A stretch of DNA of 64,000 nucleotides from Anaerolineaceae bacterium (lineage in GTDB: Bacteria; Chloroflexota; Anaerolineae; Promineifilales; Promineifilaceae). Below, piece by piece: positions 25,840-35,927 of the stretch. Position numbers and translations under genes: made by a program. The notes under the pieces are model-generated. The model did not search any database. It had not been told where the DNA came from and saw nothing but the letters and a program-made list of their open reading frames with translations. The DNA lies in contig PABI01000005.1 of assembly GCA_002699125.1 (NCBI GenBank), positions 62,001-126,000 on the forward strand. The letters run 5' to 3'. How positions within the stretch are numbered: the first letter of the stretch is position 1; every line of letters starts with the position of its first letter.

Positions 25840-28104
25840 ATGATGAAGCGGTGGCGCTGGGTCTTTTTCTTATTGGGTGGTGGTTGGCTTGTCTGGCTGT
25901 TTGGTGCCGGGGGGAGTACGGCCGTTTACAGTCAAACCGTCTCCGGCGAAGGGGAAGCCCACATCTACGGCAATCTCCAGCTTGATCTGTTGCTTTCAAC
26001 GCCCGCGGCCCAGCCTGGCGACACGATTGAACTCACCGTCACGTTGACCAACCACACGCAGGCTACCGTCTCCCCCACCATTGATTTACAGCTGCCGCCC
26101 GGCGTGCGCCCGGCCACGATGCTTTTCCCCGCCGGACTTTCCCTCAATTTGCAGGCCGGTACCCTCGATTGGCTGCCGGTTACCCTGGCCAACGGCGGGT
26201 CCAACAGCTTCACCCTGCCGCTGCGCCTGGAAACGGCCGATATCGCCAACCCCACCCAGGAAATTACGGCCGTACTGCGCCACAATGATTTAGAAGAAAC
26301 GGCCGCTGCCTCGCTGTGGATTGGCGTACCGCCGCAGGTAAACCGTATCATCAGTCCGCCGCAGGTGGCTGTGGGGCAGCCGTTCCAACTGCGGGCCACG
26401 GCCGGCGGCTCCGGTCCGTTTACCCAGATGTGGCATCTGGGCGACGGCCGTCGCGTAGAAACCAACGATCCGGTGGTGCTCTTTTCCGCTTCAGGCATTT
26501 ACGAAGTCCAGGTAGAGGTCAGCAATCCCGCAGGAACGGCTACTCTACGCCAATCCATCTCCGTGGTGCCCCATCCGGCGGCTCAATTTAGCCTCAGCGA
26601 TTCGACTGTTAGCGTGGGACAAACCATCACCTTTATCAACCAGAGCGGCGGCGCTGGCCCGCTAACCTACCACTGGGATTTTGGCGATGGGATTACGGCC
26701 GTTGAAGCCACGCCCAATCATACTTACAGTTCCCCTGGCACTTACATGGTTCACCTGACCGTGCAAAACGAATTTGGCCAATCGGAAGCGTACTGGCCCG
26801 TCACTGTAGGCCAGCCGCCTGTTGTGGATATGATCCTTCCCGAGCGCATCCCTGCTGGCGAGACGTTCCAGGTGCAGAGCATGGGCGATGCCACCGTGAC
26901 GCGCTATGAGTGGAGCATGGGCGACGGCCGTTCGCTGGAAGGTCCGGTGGTGGAACATAGCTACGGCCGACTTGGCGAAATGTACGTCACCCTGGTGGCC
27001 AGCAACGAGTTTGGCAGCACGCAAATCGGCCGTTGGCTCACGGTTGATCCTGGCGTTTTACACCTTTATTTGCCGTTGGTGCTCAAGCCGCTGGTGCAGG
27101 ATGCTGCCGCCCCGGTTGAAAATCCTGAAAATCCGGTGGGAATCGATTTGCCTGATGTGGCCCTGGACGAACTGTTCATTTTGCGGCCGATGGCCGTGCC
27201 GCCGGGCAGCACCCCCGCCGAACAATTATTGCTTTACATCAATGAAGCCCGTCGCCAGTTCGATTTGGCCCCGCTTAACCTGGTGCCGGAGCTCAGCAGT
27301 GCCGCCCAGGAACACACCATCGACATGGCTCGCTTTGGCTATACCGGCCACACCGGTGCCGATGGCTCTGCGCCGGCCGAGCGGCTGCTGCAGGTTGGTT
27401 ATCCGCGCGGCTATGCTGGTGAAGCCACCGCCTGGGGCTTTGAATATCCGCACCAGGCCGTGGAATTTTGGGTCAACAGTCCGGCCCACCGCCGCATTAT
27501 TTTGAACGCCAACGCCACCGATGTCGGTGTCGGCTATTCCCTCGATTTCAATGCCCCCAACGTCTGGTATTGGACGGCCGAATTTGGCAATCAGTTTGCC
27601 GCGGCCGATGCCCCACTTTTGCGTGTTCAAGAACCGGCGCCCGATTTCGAGACGATGGTCACCAGCCTGGTGACGTTTAGCTGGAACTGGCCCGTTCCCC
27701 TGGCCGATGGCGAACAATTTGTGCTCTATCTGCAAACCAATCGCGGCGATTTCCCCGTTGCCAGGTTGACGCAGCCAACGTTGGGTACACGTTACACGGT
27801 GCAGTTGGCAGCCAACAATCTTACCAGCGGCAATGCCCGCTTGCAGGTGAAACCGGGCAACTACAGTTGGCAGCTCCGCCTGGAAAATGGCGGCCCGATT
27901 ATGCAAAGCACGGCGCGCCCCATCACCTTCACAATTGATCCCAACGCGCCGACACCAACGCCGACGGTAACCACAACGGCCGTTTCCCCCACACCATCCC
28001 CAACGCCCACGGCTACGCCAACGGCCGTGCCACCGCAAGGCACCCCGCTGCCACCCACACCGACCTCGCCTCCGCCGTTAATCACGGCCACGCCGAATAG
28101 GTAA
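25840..28104 (+). CDS. Secreted multidomain protein: PKD repeats and CAP/SCP domain
   Basis: The 754-residue protein has an N-terminal membrane signal (about 4-25), a DUF11/CARDB-like beta domain (40-180), three PKD domains (about 180-410; each with a WxxGDG-type core: MWHLGDG, HWDFGDG, EWSMGDG), the LYLPLVLK linker typical of Chloroflexota secreted proteins, a CAP/SCP domain (about 445-590, INEARRQFDLAPL, GHTGADG, NSPAHRRIILN) and a C-terminal Thr/Pro-rich tail. It is probably a cell-surface binding protein; the CAP domain in bacteria has no agreed enzymatic role. There is no clear ribosome site. Confidence 0.88.
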   Translation: MMKRWRWVFFLLGGGWLVWLFGAGGSTAVYSQTVSGEGEAHIYGNLQLDLLLSTPAAQPGDTIELTVTLTNHTQATVSPTIDLQLPPGVRPATMLFPAGLSLNLQAGTLDWLPVTLANGGSNSFTLPLRLETADIANPTQEITAVLRHNDLEETAAASLWIGVPPQVNRIISPPQVAVGQPFQLRATAGGSGPFTQMWHLGDGRRVETNDPVVLFSASGIYEVQVEVSNPAGTATLRQSISVVPHPAAQFSLSDSTVSVGQTITFINQSGGAGPLTYHWDFGDGITAVEATPNHTYSSPGTYMVHLTVQNEFGQSEAYWPVTVGQPPVVDMILPERIPAGETFQVQSMGDATVTRYEWSMGDGRSLEGPVVEHSYGRLGEMYVTLVASNEFGSTQIGRWLTVDPGVLHLYLPLVLKPLVQDAAAPVENPENPVGIDLPDVALDELFILRPMAVPPGSTPAEQLLLYINEARRQFDLAPLNLVPELSSAAQEHTIDMARFGYTGHTGADGSAPAERLLQVGYPRGYAGEATAWGFEYPHQAVEFWVNSPAHRRIILNANATDVGVGYSLDFNAPNVWYWTAEFGNQFAAADAPLLRVQEPAPDFETMVTSLVTFSWNWPVPLADGEQFVLYLQTNRGDFPVARLTQPTLGTRYTVQLAANNLTSGNARLQVKPGNYSWQLRLENGGPIMQSTARPITFTIDPNAPTPTPTVTTTAVSPTPSPTPTATPTAVPPQGTPLPPTPTSPPPLITATPNR

Positions 28105-28158
28105 GAGTGAAAAGTGAAAAGTAAAAAGCAGCCCACTTTTCACTTTTTACTAAAAACT
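28105..28158. repeat. AGTGAAAAGT-type hairpin
   Basis: AGTGAAAAGTGAAAAGTAAA runs pair with a downstream ACTTTTCACTTTTTACT-like arm, forming an AT-rich hairpin directly after the CAP-protein stop and before the sulfurtransferase. Confidence 0.65.
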
Positions 28159-28171
28159 CAAGGATAGCTTC

Positions 28172-29005
28172 ATGTACAAAACCCTGATCGATGTAGAAAC
28201 CCTGGCCAAAAACCTGGATAAGCCCGACTGGGTGATTGTCGATTGTCGCTTTAGTCTGGCGGATACGGCCGTTGGTTACCAAAACTATCAGCAGGCCCAT
28301 ATCCCCGGCGCGGTGTATGCTCACCTGGATGACGATCTCAGCGGGCCGCCCGTCACCGACCATGGACGGCACCCGCTGCCCACGCCGCAGCGCCTGGCTC
28401 AACTGTTCAGCCGCCTGGGCATCGACGAGATGAGCCAGGTGGTAGCCTACGACGATGCTGGCGGCATGATCGCTGCCCGACTGTGGTGGATGCTGCGCTA
28501 CATGGGGCACGATGCTGTTGCCGTACTGGATGGTGGCTGGCAGACGTGGCAGGCAGCCGATTTGCCTACCCGGTCGGGCATCGAGAAGAATGAAGCGGCC
28601 CAATTTAGCGGCCGTCCTAAACCTAAATGGGTGGTGACGTTAAATGAGGTTGCCGGCCAGCCGCTGCTCATCGACTCGCGGGGTCCGGAACGGTATCGCG
28701 GCGAAATTGAACCGCTGGACCCGCAGCCGGGTCATATTCCCGGCGCTCAAAACTTGCCGTACGAAAAGCAGCTGGATGAACACGGCCGTTTCCGCCCCGC
28801 CGAAGAAATGAAAGCGGAATTAACGGCCGTTCTTGGTGATAAATCAGGGGAATCTGCTACGTTTTACTGTGGTTCGGGAGTCAGCGCCTGCGTCAATTTA
28901 CTGGCAATGGCGCATGTGGGGTTGGGGAACGGCCGTCTTTACGTCGGTTCCTGGAGCGAATGGAGCAGCGACTCCGAGCGGCCAATTGCTACTGGGAATG
29001 AGTGA
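28172..29005 (+). CDS. Sulfurtransferase with two rhodanese domains (3-mercaptopyruvate type)
   Basis: The 277-residue protein carries an inactive N-terminal rhodanese domain and an active C-terminal one with the catalytic loop CGSGVSAC (Cys233). The CGSG start of the loop, rather than CRKG, points to 3-mercaptopyruvate as donor. CELH-type and GHIPGA motifs (HIPGAVYAHLDDDL and HIPGAQNLP) mark both domains. It is cytoplasmic and moves sulfane sulfur in cysteine catabolism or thiolation. It is flanked by AGTGAAAAGT repeats on both sides. Confidence 0.9.
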   Translation: MYKTLIDVETLAKNLDKPDWVIVDCRFSLADTAVGYQNYQQAHIPGAVYAHLDDDLSGPPVTDHGRHPLPTPQRLAQLFSRLGIDEMSQVVAYDDAGGMIAARLWWMLRYMGHDAVAVLDGGWQTWQAADLPTRSGIEKNEAAQFSGRPKPKWVVTLNEVAGQPLLIDSRGPERYRGEIEPLDPQPGHIPGAQNLPYEKQLDEHGRFRPAEEMKAELTAVLGDKSGESATFYCGSGVSACVNLLAMAHVGLGNGRLYVGSWSEWSSDSERPIATGNE

Positions 29006-29062
29006 AGAGTAATAAGTGAAACGTAAAAAGAAAAGACTTTTCACTTTTCACTTTCCATTTTT
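29003..29062. repeat. AGTGAAAAGT-type hairpin between convergent genes
   Basis: AGTGAAGAGTAATAAGTGAA pairs loosely with the CTTTTCACTTTTCACT arm that follows, so the element probably serves as a two-way end for the sulfurtransferase and the regulator gene. Its right part enters the last codons of the latter. Confidence 0.6.
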
Positions 29063-31024
29063 TACTGACTCTTCTTCTTCATCCCCGTCCTGGCTGGCCA
29101 ACTCCATCGTGCCGATGGTGCGGGCCACGTTTTCGATAGCCACCCGCTGCTTGCGGTACAGGTCAGACTCGCTCATGGCCAGCCGCCGAGCCACGTCCCG
29201 TACCCGCTGACCTTGGACAAACTTCAGCTCCAAAATGTTGTACAAAATCCATTCGCCCGTGGTCATGCTGCGCTCGCCTTCCGGCTTTTGCAGCTCGATG
29301 GCGTTGTTGAGGATGGCGCGCAGCGCTTTGGTGGGATTGTTTTCATGTTCGGCCATCGCTTCTTGCACAATTTGCAGCCGCATCAGCGGGCTGGTGGTCA
29401 GCTTGGGACCACCCCAATAATGGGTGAGGGCGTCACGCACCATTGTGTTGAACTCCGGATCGTAAACAACGGCCGCTGCCTGGGTATCTTGAGCCAGCAC
29501 TGGCAGCCCGCCAAACGCAGCTTCACTGCGCCGCTGCTGGATGGCTGTGATTTGCGGCAGCAGCCCTTCAACCGTGGCAAACACTTCTTGCTGCAAGATG
29601 CGGTCTTCCAGTGCCTGAGCGGCTTGGTGCAGCAGCCGGCTAAAAATTTCCTCTTCATCTTTGTTCAGGTCTGGTTCTTCACTGCGAGCCTGGATGCCCA
29701 AGATGCCCAGGACGATGTTTTCCTGGCGGCTGTGCAACGGCCGTATCCAATAATTGTGCCAGACAAAAAAGTCCCCCACCGTCTCCAGCGAATCTCTGGC
29801 GCTGTTGTTGTTTTCGCTATCTCCATTGGTCCGTGCCAGCTCACGCCAGTTGGCATCCTGTAAAATCTCGTCGGATTCAGCCAACGGACCCACCACCGCT
29901 TCCAGATGTGGTCCATCTGGTGTGATGGCTGCCACAAAAGAGGTGGGCGTGCGCAGCGCCTCGCAGGTGGCGGCCAGAATGCTCTCCAAAAATTGCTGCA
30001 AGTCGCGCGTGGTCAGCAGGCGCTCACTCAGCCGCTGGATGGTGCGTACGTCTGGGTCGTTGTTGAGTTGGAAGAGGCGTTCAAGCGGCCGTTTATAAGC
30101 ATGGATCGCCCACTCTACCAGCATAATGGTTGCTACCAGGCTAAACCCCAAGGCTGTTTCCGCCGGCAAACCCAGCACCGGACTGTTACGACTGACCAGC
30201 ACGTACACCAGCAGCACAATGCTGCCTGCCAGCGGCACCCGCGCCATGAACTTAAACAAGCGCACCCGCACTACGCGGTCCGGCGAAGCGGTGCCAAAAT
30301 AAGCCAGATGAGCCGTGAGGATGCCAAACATCACCCCCACGACCAGGTTGCCCAAAATGATAACCGGCCACAGCCACAGTGGAATAACCTCTTGTCCTTC
30401 GCTGCTAATGATGAGCAAATAAGGAAAAACACCCAACGGCGCAGCCAGATAAGTCAGCAATGTAGACGTCATGCGCTGGCGCGTGGTGCTGGTGATGCAG
30501 CGCTGGCGCGCCCGCCACACGTTGTAGATGCTCAAGGCGGTTACCAGCCAGAAATAGGCAGCAAAAATTGGAAAAACCGGCCCGGCATCCAAATGGGGAA
30601 TGCGGGAAAGGGGATTGGGAATGGCATTTGTCACCAGCAAATCGCTGAACAAAGCCAGACCCAGAAAGACAATGCCGGTCAGGTAGCCAATTGGCACCAA
30701 AAAGCGGCGGCGGTTGGGCAGTGCCCCAGTGGTAGAAAGCAGCGCGTCTGACAGGTGAAATTGGGCAGCGGGAACCAGAGCGATGCCCAGCCATTGGAAG
30801 CGCAAAAAGCCTTCTACAGAAGCAGAGACAATGGTACGGCTTACCATCAGCTCGGCTAAGTAGGCCACCACCACAAAAATGATGAGCGCGCAAAAAGCGC
30901 GCATCACCGGATCGCGCAGGCTGCGCCCCAGGTTGTAAAGCACCACGGCCGATCCAAAAATAACGATGACCGCTTCCAAAATATCATTGAGCAGAGCTAG
31001 AAAGTCAGGAAGTTGTTCAAACAT
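29048..31024 (-). CDS. Membrane one-component regulator: 7TM, GAF and HTH
   Basis: The 658-residue protein starts with seven or so transmembrane helices (about 10-270), resembling the sensory half of 7TM histidine kinases, followed by a GAF-like domain (about 300-450) and, near the C-terminus, a sigma-region-4-like helix-turn-helix (LKFVQGQRVRDVARRLAMSESDLYRKQRVAI). There is no histidine kinase domain. It may be a membrane-tethered transcription factor. Start: an ATG at 31024 is preferred; a TTG at 31078 nearly abuts ftsH and is possible. Location behind ftsH suggests cotranscription and perhaps proteolytic release, which is speculative. Confidence 0.7.
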   Translation of the reverse strand: MFEQLPDFLALLNDILEAVIVIFGSAVVLYNLGRSLRDPVMRAFCALIIFVVVAYLAELMVSRTIVSASVEGFLRFQWLGIALVPAAQFHLSDALLSTTGALPNRRRFLVPIGYLTGIVFLGLALFSDLLVTNAIPNPLSRIPHLDAGPVFPIFAAYFWLVTALSIYNVWRARQRCITSTTRQRMTSTLLTYLAAPLGVFPYLLIISSEGQEVIPLWLWPVIILGNLVVGVMFGILTAHLAYFGTASPDRVVRVRLFKFMARVPLAGSIVLLVYVLVSRNSPVLGLPAETALGFSLVATIMLVEWAIHAYKRPLERLFQLNNDPDVRTIQRLSERLLTTRDLQQFLESILAATCEALRTPTSFVAAITPDGPHLEAVVGPLAESDEILQDANWRELARTNGDSENNNSARDSLETVGDFFVWHNYWIRPLHSRQENIVLGILGIQARSEEPDLNKDEEEIFSRLLHQAAQALEDRILQQEVFATVEGLLPQITAIQQRRSEAAFGGLPVLAQDTQAAAVVYDPEFNTMVRDALTHYWGGPKLTTSPLMRLQIVQEAMAEHENNPTKALRAILNNAIELQKPEGERSMTTGEWILYNILELKFVQGQRVRDVARRLAMSESDLYRKQRVAIENVARTIGTMELASQDGDEEEESVKNGK

Positions 31025-31081
31025 ACAGTTGATAGAGCTGCCGGGAAAAAACGTCGTGGCCGGAGCCACAAAAACCAATCA

Positions 31082-33043
31082 TCAAGCAGGCGTTGGTGAT
31101 GGGGGTAAATCTAGCGATGGTGGTTTTTTCCAATCGGTTTCGGATTTTTGTTCACTTTCTATAGTTGATTTAGGGGCTGTTGGGGGCGATTCATCAGAGG
31201 ATTTTGACGGCAACCCCTCCCCCTCAATTAGCGCCACAAATTCCTCGGCATCCAAGGTTTCCCGGTCGAGCAGTTCATGGGCAATACGATCCAACTGTTC
31301 CCGGTGAGTGGATAAGATTTCGGTCGCTTGCGTATATTGCTCATCGATAATTTGCCGCACTTCCTCATCAATCTTTTGGGCAATGGCGTCAGAATAGTCG
31401 CGTTGTTCGGAGATTTCTCGTCCGAGAAAAACCATTTCTTGTTTTTGACCATAGACGCGCGGACCAAGATCGTCGCTCATGCCTAGCTGGGTCACCATGG
31501 AGCGGGCCAACTGCGTCACGCGCTGCAAATCGTTGCTGGCCCCGGAGGTAATTTCGCCAAACACAATCTCTTCGGCGACGCGGCCGCCCAGCAGGCTGGC
31601 AATTTGGGCCAGCAGATGGGTCTTGTTGGGCAGCAAGGCATCATCTTCCAAGTACCAGGTGAGGCCCAGCCCCATGCCGCGCGGCACGATGGTGACTTTG
31701 CGCAGCGGCAGGGCGGCAGGCAAGAAATGGCTCACCAGAGCGTGTCCTGCCTCATGGTAAGCGATGATTTCGCGTTCTTCCGGGGTGATGATGCGGCTCT
31801 TGCGCTCTGGTCCCAGCTGCACGCGCTCAACCGCTTCGTGAAATTCAGCCATGCCGATGCTTTTTTTGTCACGCCGGGCCGCCAGCAAGGCAGCCTCATT
31901 GACAGTGTTCTCGATGTCGGCACCGACAAAGCCGGGTGTGGACCGGGCCAAAATGGAGACGTTGACGTCGGAGGCGATGGGCTTGCCGCGAATATGGACT
32001 TTGAAGATGGCTTCGCGTCCTTTGTAATCGGGTCGGTCAATGACCACGCGGCGGTCAAAACGGCCGGGCCGCATCAGGGCCGGGTCTAAAATGTCTGGCC
32101 GGTTGGTGGCCGCCAGGATAATGACGTGGGTGTCAGTGCCAAAGCCATCCATCTCAACCAAAATTTGGTTGAGGGTTTGCTCCCGCTCGTCGTGGGAGCC
32201 GCCCAAGCCGGCGCCACGCTGCCGCCCCACGGCGTCGATTTCGTCAATGAAGATGATGCAAGGGCTGTGCCGTTTGGCCTGCTCGAATAGGTCGCGCACT
32301 CGGCTGGCACCGACGCCAACAAACATTTCTACAAATTCGGAACCGGCAATGGAAAAGAAGGGGACACCTGCTTCACCAGAAACCGCTTTGGCCAGCAAGG
32401 TTTTGCCGGTGCCAGGGCTGCCGATCATCAAAACGCCTTTAGGAATGCGGGCGCCAAAGCTGACAAATTTTTCCGGCTCTTTGAGGAATTCAACCACTTC
32501 TTCCAGCTCTTCTTTGGCTTCTTCAGCGCCGGCCACGTCGGCAAAAGTGACGGTGGGATGGTCACCGGTAAACATGCGAGCGCGGCTTTTGCCGAAGGAG
32601 AGGGCCTGGTTGTTGTTGCCCTGCGCCTGGCGGAAGACGAGAAAGATGAAGGCGATGATGAGCACGGCGGGCAGGAAGATGCCGATTACGTTGAGCCAAC
32701 TGCCCCAGCTGCTGGGGGCTTCGTAGGTGATGTTGGGACGGCCGTCTTGATAATCTTCCTGATCGATGCCGTAAGAAGCTAACACTTCTTCCAGCGAACT
32801 GACGCCGCTAATTTGGGAGGTGGCCGGTTCGTTTTCTGTGCCAAAGTAGGTGATAGTGACGGTACGGCCGTCGCCATCTACCATAATTTCGTTGACTTCG
32901 TCGTTTGCAATTTGCTGGGCCAGTTGGCTGATGGAAATCTGGCTGGTGGGCGTGGTGCTGGAACTGTAGCTCCACACAATGGCCAGGATGGCAACACCTA
33001 TCAGTAATGAAACAAACCAGCGGGTCATTTTGGTTGAATTCAT
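31082..33043 (-). CDS. ftsH: ATP-dependent zinc metalloprotease FtsH
   Basis: FtsH extracts and degrades membrane and short-lived cytosolic proteins. The 653 residues have two N-terminal membrane segments flanking a periplasmic domain, an AAA+ domain (Walker A GSPGTGKT near 207, Walker [12 protein letters not shown], the second region of homology) and the M41 protease with HEAGH near 428. GGAGG precedes the ATG by six bases. The two ACGGCCGT octamers lie only in the variable N-terminal periplasmic region, not in the AAA or protease core. Confidence 0.97.
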   Translation of the reverse strand: MNSTKMTRWFVSLLIGVAILAIVWSYSSSTTPTSQISISQLAQQIANDEVNEIMVDGDGRTVTITYFGTENEPATSQISGVSSLEEVLASYGIDQEDYQDGRPNITYEAPSSWGSWLNVIGIFLPAVLIIAFIFLVFRQAQGNNNQALSFGKSRARMFTGDHPTVTFADVAGAEEAKEELEEVVEFLKEPEKFVSFGARIPKGVLMIGSPGTGKTLLAKAVSGEAGVPFFSIAGSEFVEMFVGVGASRVRDLFEQAKRHSPCIIFIDEIDAVGRQRGAGLGGSHDEREQTLNQILVEMDGFGTDTHVIILAATNRPDILDPALMRPGRFDRRVVIDRPDYKGREAIFKVHIRGKPIASDVNVSILARSTPGFVGADIENTVNEAALLAARRDKKSIGMAEFHEAVERVQLGPERKSRIITPEEREIIAYHEAGHALVSHFLPAALPLRKVTIVPRGMGLGLTWYLEDDALLPNKTHLLAQIASLLGGRVAEEIVFGEITSGASNDLQRVTQLARSMVTQLGMSDDLGPRVYGQKQEMVFLGREISEQRDYSDAIAQKIDEEVRQIIDEQYTQATEILSTHREQLDRIAHELLDRETLDAEEFVALIEGEGLPSKSSDESPPTAPKSTIESEQKSETDWKKPPSLDLPPSPTPA

Positions 33044-33247
33044 ACGGCAGCCTCCAAAGGGAGCGAGCGGCTAAAGCCAGCAATGACCCTAAAAACAGAA
33101 TTCGCCAGATTCGTGTAATCGGCAAAAAGATTTTGCAGAAAAACCAAGGCAGTCAGGCCGATCACCTGGCTGGGGTCACGATTATTTGAAATATCAGTAT
33201 AACAGAAAGAAAAAGGCATGGCGAGAGGGGGAACGGCCGTTTTACAG

Positions 33248-34384
33248 CTAGCCAACCCAGGCGCGAAAGACCAGATACCAGAGGGGAATGAGACCAAGCA
33301 GTGCCACCAGCGCAAAGATTCCGAGAGAAACGGCCGTCCAGTCCATTTCTGCTTCTGCCTGGCTGTTTACTTGCACGGTGACAGGTTCGGCCGGTCTGGG
33401 GATGGGGCGCATGGGGGCACGGGTGATCGCTTCGCCTTCGTCTGGCTCGGGCCGGTGGAAGATTTCCGTCTTTTGCTCGGCGACGGGAACGGCCGGAGCC
33501 TGCTGCGTGGTGCCGGAAAGCGGCGCATAAATGGGACCGGTTTCTTCCTGGCTGCGCTGGCGGTAGGTGGTGAGAATGCGGCCCAGTTGCCCGGCGGTTC
33601 GGTAGCGTCCGGCCGGCTCTTTGGCCAACAGCTTGTTAATGATTTGCGCCAGTTGAGATGGAATCGCCGGATTAAATTCGGTGACCAGTGGCGGCGGCGT
33701 GTGCAAATGCTTGAGGGCCATCGCCGTGTGCGATTCGGCGGCAAAAGGCAGCTGCCCGGTAAGCATCTCGAACAGGATGATGCCGATGGCGTAGACGTCG
33801 GAGGCCGGGCTGGGCGCATCGCCGGCGGCCTGCTCTGGCGAGAAATATTGCGGCGTGCCCCACACCTGGCTCACTTGCTGCACCTGGGTGGCCGTGCTGA
33901 TGGCCCGGGCGATGCCAAAATCGGCCACCTTTACCCGCTCATCGACCGTGACGATGACGTTTTGCGGCTTGACGTCGCAGTGGACCAGATTGGCCCGATG
34001 GGCATAGCCAATGCCGTTGCACACCTGGATCATGAGGTCCAGGGCGCGGCTGATGGGCATCGGTTCGTCGTTGTAGCTGCGGATGATCTGCTTGAGCGTC
34101 TGGCCTTCCACATATTCCATGACGATGTAATGTTTGTATTCGTCCTGGCCAATATCGTGCACGGTGACGATGTTGGGGTGGGCCAGATTGGCGGCCGAAT
34201 GGGCCTCCTGCTGGAACCGCTTGAGGAACCCCTTATCGTTGGTGAAGCTCTCGTGCATCACCTTGATGGCCACAATGCGGCCCAGCGAGCGGTCCTTGGC
34301 TTTGTAGACGACAGACATGCCGCCACTGCCAATGCGTTCGATGAGTTCGTAACGGCCGTTTAATACCACAGTTTCTTCGCTCAT
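33248..34384 (-). CDS. Membrane-anchored Ser/Thr protein kinase (PknB-like), short
   Basis: The 378-residue Hanks-type kinase has the glycine loop IGSGGMSVVYKA, Lys41, catalytic HCDVKPQN (Asp137; the usual Arg of HRD is Cys, so it is a non-RD kinase) and DFG at 155-157. A Pro/Glu-rich linker leads to one C-terminal transmembrane segment (about 350-372) with only a few external residues. Without sensory repeats outside, it may sense through partners. It is divergent from the tRNA genes and follows ftsH on the same strand. Confidence 0.92.
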   Translation of the reverse strand: MSEETVVLNGRYELIERIGSGGMSVVYKAKDRSLGRIVAIKVMHESFTNDKGFLKRFQQEAHSAANLAHPNIVTVHDIGQDEYKHYIVMEYVEGQTLKQIIRSYNDEPMPISRALDLMIQVCNGIGYAHRANLVHCDVKPQNVIVTVDERVKVADFGIARAISTATQVQQVSQVWGTPQYFSPEQAAGDAPSPASDVYAIGIILFEMLTGQLPFAAESHTAMALKHLHTPPPLVTEFNPAIPSQLAQIINKLLAKEPAGRYRTAGQLGRILTTYRQRSQEETGPIYAPLSGTTQQAPAVPVAEQKTEIFHRPEPDEGEAITRAPMRPIPRPAEPVTVQVNSQAEAEMDWTAVSLGIFALVALLGLIPLWYLVFRAWVG

Positions 34385-34464
34385 TCTTGTAGTTTAAGTG
34401 TGTTATGAGTTGCGTGCAACAGTTGTCACAATCTGTTTAATATGATAGCATTTGCACCGCTCTT

Positions 34465-34538
34465 GGCGGGTGTAGCGTAGTGGTTAACGCGTCTGGTTGT
34501 GGCCCAGAAGACCGTGGGTTCAAATCCCACCACTCGCC
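34465..34538 (+). tRNA. tRNA-His (GTG)
   Basis: The cloverleaf folds with acceptor GCGGGTG/CACTCGC, anticodon arm CTGG-TTGTGGC-CCAG reading GTG, and T-arm GTGGG/CCCAC around TTCAAAT. The extra G at position -1 (34465) opposite C73 (34538) is the hallmark of tRNA-His. CCA is not encoded. Confidence 0.95.
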
Positions 34539-34553
34539 CCTCAAGTAAGTGAA

Positions 34554-34610
34554 AAGTAAGGAGTGATAAGTGAAAAGTGACTTTAACTTTTCACTTATCA
34601 CTTTTTACTT
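34554..34610. repeat. AGTGAAAAGT-type hairpin between tRNA genes
   Basis: A 25-nt arm at 34554-34578 (with GATAAGTGAAAAGT) pairs with 34586-34610 with two mismatches around a 7-nt loop. It is the most complete member of this family in the window and separates tRNA-His from tRNA-Arg. Confidence 0.8.
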
Positions 34611-34630
34611 AATAACTAAGTTTTTTACCC

Positions 34631-34703
34631 GCGCCCGTAGCTCAATGGATAGAGCACTTGGCTTCGAACCAAGGGGTTGGGAGTTCGAATCTCTCCGGGC
34701 GTA
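34631..34703 (+). tRNA. tRNA-Arg (TCG)
   Basis: The cloverleaf has acceptor GCGCCCG/CGGGCGT (G-U at the first pair), D-arm AGCTCAATGGATAGAGC, anticodon arm CTTGG-CTTCGAA-CCAAG reading TCG (codon CGA), and T-arm GGGAG/CTCTC with TTCGAAT. CCA is not encoded. Confidence 0.95.
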
Positions 34704-34721
34704 CTAAATTTTTGCGCAAGG

Positions 34722-35750
34722 TTAGGTGAGGCTCTCGCCTTTGCCTGTTTCCCCCATAACTTCTAAAAAACGGCGAATAATTTCATTTGATAGGTGCTCA
34801 ACGTTCTGGGCTGCTAAAGGAATCTGGCCGCCTGCCATCATCCCATGGCCGCCTGCTTTACCCGGCGGTACGATGATACGTTGCACAAGTAAACCGGCGT
34901 CCTGCCCCATTGGCTCTGTTCGTATCGACAGATAGAGCGTTTCGTGATGAATGCCGAGACACAGCACAGCCCGGGCTCCGTTTAGCCGAATGAGCAAATC
35001 GGCCATCTCTGCTGCCAGGTCGGGGATGTGCATCTGGCCGAGGTTGGCGATAACGGATTGGGAGAATACGCGCGCTGCCTTTAAGCCTTTGGCAAAGGCT
35101 TGAAAGTAAATTTTCGGCAGACCAGCTTGCTCAATTTGGATCAGCTTGCTGTGATCAATTTGGGTTAATAGTTTGAGATATACAACTTCATCCAGTGTTG
35201 AGGCGCCACGAGACAGGCCACGCGTATCTGTTTTAAGAGCATAAAACATGGCGGTTGCCAGATCGGTGTCTGGCACAACCCCAGCCGCCGTCAGATATTG
35301 ATCCATCAAGGTGGCGGCAGCGCCTATGTCTGGCTGGATGTCGGTGTAGGGCACCAGGCCAATCGTTTCTCGCTTGGGGTGATGATGGTCGATCACAATA
35401 TGAGGCACAATAGATTCCGGCAGGCGATTGTTGCCAGCGCCGGGTTGGGTGTCTATTAGAACAACGGCCGTATACTCACTCAAATCAGGCAGGTTATCGC
35501 GGTGCTCCCATTCTGGCGTCAGAATATTGAGCATGGCTTTGTTTTCGGGCCGCAGGACCAAACCACTGTATAACAATCGGCTGGGAATATCCCAGGCTGA
35601 TTTGAGCAGTGTGGCAAACGCCTTGCCCGACGCCAGCGCATCCGGGTCTGGATTATCGTGCGTCAGAATAAGCACCGGGCCAGTTCCGGCAAGCTTCCGT
35701 AACCGGGTCAGGCGGTTTGCATCTGGTGAATTGTTGTTCGAGGGGTTCAT
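34722..35750 (-). CDS. DHH-family phosphoesterase, NrnA-like
   Basis: The 342-residue protein degrades short oligoribonucleotides or dephosphorylates pAp in the manner of NrnA. It shows the DHH motifs LTHDNPDPDALASG, VLIDTQPG and VIDHHHP that bind two manganese ions, and a C-terminal DHHA1-like domain with GGHGMMAGGQ. The ATG at 35750 is preferred; a GTG at 35795 extends it by 15 unremarkable residues. It is the first minus-strand gene after the tRNAs. The split between nanoRNase and pAp phosphatase activity cannot be decided from sequence. Confidence 0.87.
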   Translation of the reverse strand: MNPSNNNSPDANRLTRLRKLAGTGPVLILTHDNPDPDALASGKAFATLLKSAWDIPSRLLYSGLVLRPENKAMLNILTPEWEHRDNLPDLSEYTAVVLIDTQPGAGNNRLPESIVPHIVIDHHHPKRETIGLVPYTDIQPDIGAAATLMDQYLTAAGVVPDTDLATAMFYALKTDTRGLSRGASTLDEVVYLKLLTQIDHSKLIQIEQAGLPKIYFQAFAKGLKAARVFSQSVIANLGQMHIPDLAAEMADLLIRLNGARAVLCLGIHHETLYLSIRTEPMGQDAGLLVQRIIVPPGKAGGHGMMAGGQIPLAAQNVEHLSNEIIRRFLEVMGETGKGESLT

Positions 35751-35927
35751 TTGATTAAGCTCATGACGCTTAAGGCTTTCAGAGTATTGTTGCACTTTGC
35801 CCGGAAAAGATCAATGAAATTAGGCAGATACAATCCTAATGTACGTTGGTTACGTAGGCACAGACCATTCATTGGACGCGATGCCTGTTTTGATGTAAAG
35901 TGGCATTGTCTTTGACAACGTTATACT

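Noticed and set aside
33218..34363. A 381-codon plus-strand frame across the kinase gene
   Set aside because: It is the antisense shadow of the kinase; the kinase motifs are on the minus strand.
35905..35927. A promoter for the thiamine operon with TTGACA and TATACT
   Set aside because: The two boxes are only a few bases apart and the -10-like box abuts the aptamer, so the pairing does not hold.
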